Part shown: in pieces, positions 15,175 through 16,116 of the stretch | Position numbering within the stretch: position 1 is the stretch's first letter | Layout of the letters: each line of letters opens with the position of its first letter | Assembly: GCA_023132075.1 (NCBI GenBank) | Contig: JAGLYT010000008.1 | Coordinates: forward strand, 1 to 16,116 | Origin: JAGLHV01 sp023132075 [NCBI: bacterium] | GTDB taxonomy: Bacteria > CBDUZB01 > JAGLHV01 | DNA: 16,116 nucleotides | Direction of reading: 5' to 3' | Made by a program: the position numbers and the translations under genes | The notes under the pieces: model-generated | Told to the model about the DNA's origin: nothing | Seen by the model: only the letters and a program-made list of their open reading frames with translations | The model's database searches: none

Positions 15175-15643
15175 TTGCCTTTCCCGATGTTTTTCCCGAT
15201 AAAAAATCCAGACGTTTTTTTGCTTCCATTATGCGCACAGTATCTGATTCCAATGAAATAAATTTTTCCCAGGTCTTTATCGCCTCTTCGTATTTTCTTT
15301 CCTTTTCATAAACTTTTCCCAGAAGATAATAAACGTTAGCTTTCCGGGAATCTATCCTCACAGCCTTTTCCAATACTAAAAGAGCTTCTCCATACCTTTT
15401 TTCATTGATATAAACCACCCCTAAACTACAATATGCGTCAACAAATTGATTATCAAGCAAAATACATTTCTTAAATTTTTCAATCGCTTGACTATTCATC
15501 TTTTTATTAGCATATTCTATGCCTTCCGCAAAAAGAGCATCTCTTTTTTGTTTTTTATCCTCACTTCTCAGTAAAAAAACATTCCCGCTCAAAAGGAACA
15601 AACAAACAAATAAAATCACTTTAACTCTTATCTTGCTTTTCAT
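15152..15643 (-). CDS. Small secreted TPR-repeat protein
   Basis: 163 residues. A basic N-terminus and hydrophobic stretch (VKVILFVCLFLLSGNVFLL, residues 8-26) form a signal peptide or anchor. About three TPR units follow at 35-140: ALFAEGIEYANKKMNSQAIE, VDAYCSLGVVYINEKRYGEA and ANVYYLLGKVYEKERKYEEA. TPRs mediate protein-protein contacts; no catalytic domain is present. It overlaps the CsgG-like gene, so it is a likely partner of that lipoprotein in the periplasm. The ATG lies only 10 nt from the 3' end of the tRNA-Leu gene with no Shine-Dalgarno sequence, so the message may be released by tRNA processing and behave as nearly leaderless. Function beyond scaffolding is unknown. Confidence 0.83.
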   Translation of the reverse strand: MKSKIRVKVILFVCLFLLSGNVFLLRSEDKKQKRDALFAEGIEYANKKMNSQAIEKFKKCILLDNQFVDAYCSLGVVYINEKRYGEALLVLEKAVRIDSRKANVYYLLGKVYEKERKYEEAIKTWEKFISLESDTVRIMEAKKRLDFLSGKTSGKANENTNKK

Positions 15644-15653
15644 TTTTTTATAA

Positions 15654-15735
15654 TGGGCAGAGCGGGACTTGAACCCGCACAGGTCTCCCTATACGCCCCT
15701 CAAGCGCACGCGTATGCCAATTCCGCCACCTGCCC
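15654..15735 (-). tRNA. tRNA-Leu, anticodon GAG
   Basis: The minus strand folds as a class-II tRNA. The acceptor 5' strand GGGCAGG pairs with TCTGCCC (one G-T pair), with discriminator A at 15654. The D arm has GGAATTGGCA. The anticodon stem TGCGC/GCGTA encloses loop TTGAGGG with anticodon GAG. A variable arm (AGGGAGACCT region) is followed by the T arm GCGGG-TTCAAGT-CCCGC. CCA is not encoded. Length is 82 nt. It reads CUU/CUC leucine codons. Its position just after secG matches the E. coli secG-leuU pair, which has the same anticodon. Confidence 0.96.
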
Positions 15736-15809
15736 TCCTTTTTGGTATAATTTATATCAATCTACTGACACTCATAACCATCATCATAATGAACTCAACT
15801 TATTTTAAT

Positions 15810-16116
15810 TCAGTTTTTCTCTTCGACCTCATCAACCGGCAACTGCGAAGTATCAGGTGTTGGAATTAATTCATCAGGTAATTCCTGTGGCACTGCTTTC
15901 TCCACAACACTCTTTCGTGTAAATCTGGCTGCCCTTACTGCTAAGATTAAAGATGTAGCAAAAAAAAGAATAGCAAATCCTGTAGTAACCTTTCTTAAAA
16001 AAGGGCTTCCCCCCACACCTCCAAAAAGAGAGTCACTACCTCCTCCTCCACCAAACAAACCAGTCAAAGCAGATCCTTTTCCTACCTGTAAAAGCACGAA
16101 ACAAATCAACCCTGCA
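15810..16116 (-). CDS. secG: Protein-export membrane protein SecG, 5' end cut off
   Basis: The frame is open to the right edge and the start lies outside the window. The visible 101 residues begin inside a first transmembrane segment (AGLICFVLLQVGKGSAL). They continue with the glycine-rich SecG loop GLFGGGGGSDSLFGG, then FLRKVTTGFAILFFATSLILAV as the second transmembrane helix. A charged, proline-containing tail of about 35 residues ends the protein. SecG is the accessory subunit of the SecYEG translocon and assists SecA-driven export. The C-terminal tail is longer and more acidic than in short SecG proteins. It is followed at 75 nt by tRNA-Leu(GAG). Confidence 0.9.
   Translation of the reverse strand, partial: AGLICFVLLQVGKGSALTGLFGGGGGSDSLFGGVGGSPFLRKVTTGFAILFFATSLILAVRAARFTRKSVVEKAVPQELPDELIPTPDTSQLPVDEVEEKN

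Noticed and set aside
15736-15809. Dedicated promoter for tRNA-Leu
   Set aside because: TATAAA-like boxes occur but no -35 at a proper distance; read-through from secG is simpler.
1-16116. CRISPR array, insertion sequence, prophage or toxin-antitoxin system
   Set aside because: No regularly spaced direct repeats, transposase, integrase or small coupled toxin-like genes were seen on either strand.

Overview
The window is a low-GC stretch (mid-30s percent by eye) from a Gram-negative bacterium. Every recognisable gene lies on the minus strand, so the transcription order runs from high to low coordinates. An outer membrane is implied by Pal, CpoB/YbgF, a TolA/TonB-like protein, TolB and a CsgG-like lipoprotein. 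Lysine-rich proteins, a full-length pyruvate phosphate dikinase, a tRNA without encoded CCA and a kinase-free PASTA protein fit an uncultured anaerobic lineage (Omnitrophota or a similar candidate phylum). That placement is inference; the sequence alone does not fix the phylum.

Right block, in transcription order: the 3' part of secG (cut by the window edge), tRNA-Leu(GAG), a small secreted TPR protein, a CsgG/LpoB-like lipoprotein, ppdK, and then the Tol-Pal genes pal, cpoB, tolA/tonB-like and tolB. The secG to tRNA-Leu(GAG) adjacency matches secG-leuU of E. coli. The Tol genes are packed tightly, but the order is not the classical tolQRAB-pal-cpoB, and tolQ and tolR are absent.

Middle and left blocks: a 203-nt intergenic patch after tolB carries degenerate inverted repeats and a near-consensus sigma-70 promoter. 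It is followed by a PASTA membrane protein and rpe. A second near-consensus promoter right after rpe drives the translation cluster rpsP, khpA, a RimM-like protein reduced to its PRC-barrel half, trmD, rplS, rnhB and yraN. Then come tatD, a macro-Nudix fusion and a UMF1-type MFS transporter. A third promoter-like sequence precedes the 5' end of uppS, which runs off the left edge.

Most of the content is conserved housekeeping: ribosome assembly and tRNA modification, RNA/DNA hybrid removal, the pentose phosphate pathway, pyruvate/PEP interconversion and envelope integrity. No mobile element, CRISPR array or defence island is visible. The points most worth a second look are the macro-Nudix fusion with eroded macro motifs, the PRC-only RimM, the rearranged Tol cluster, the TPR gene starting 10 nt after a tRNA, and a strong excess of the tetranucleotide CCGG. 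No stretch longer than about 300 nt lacks a gene.
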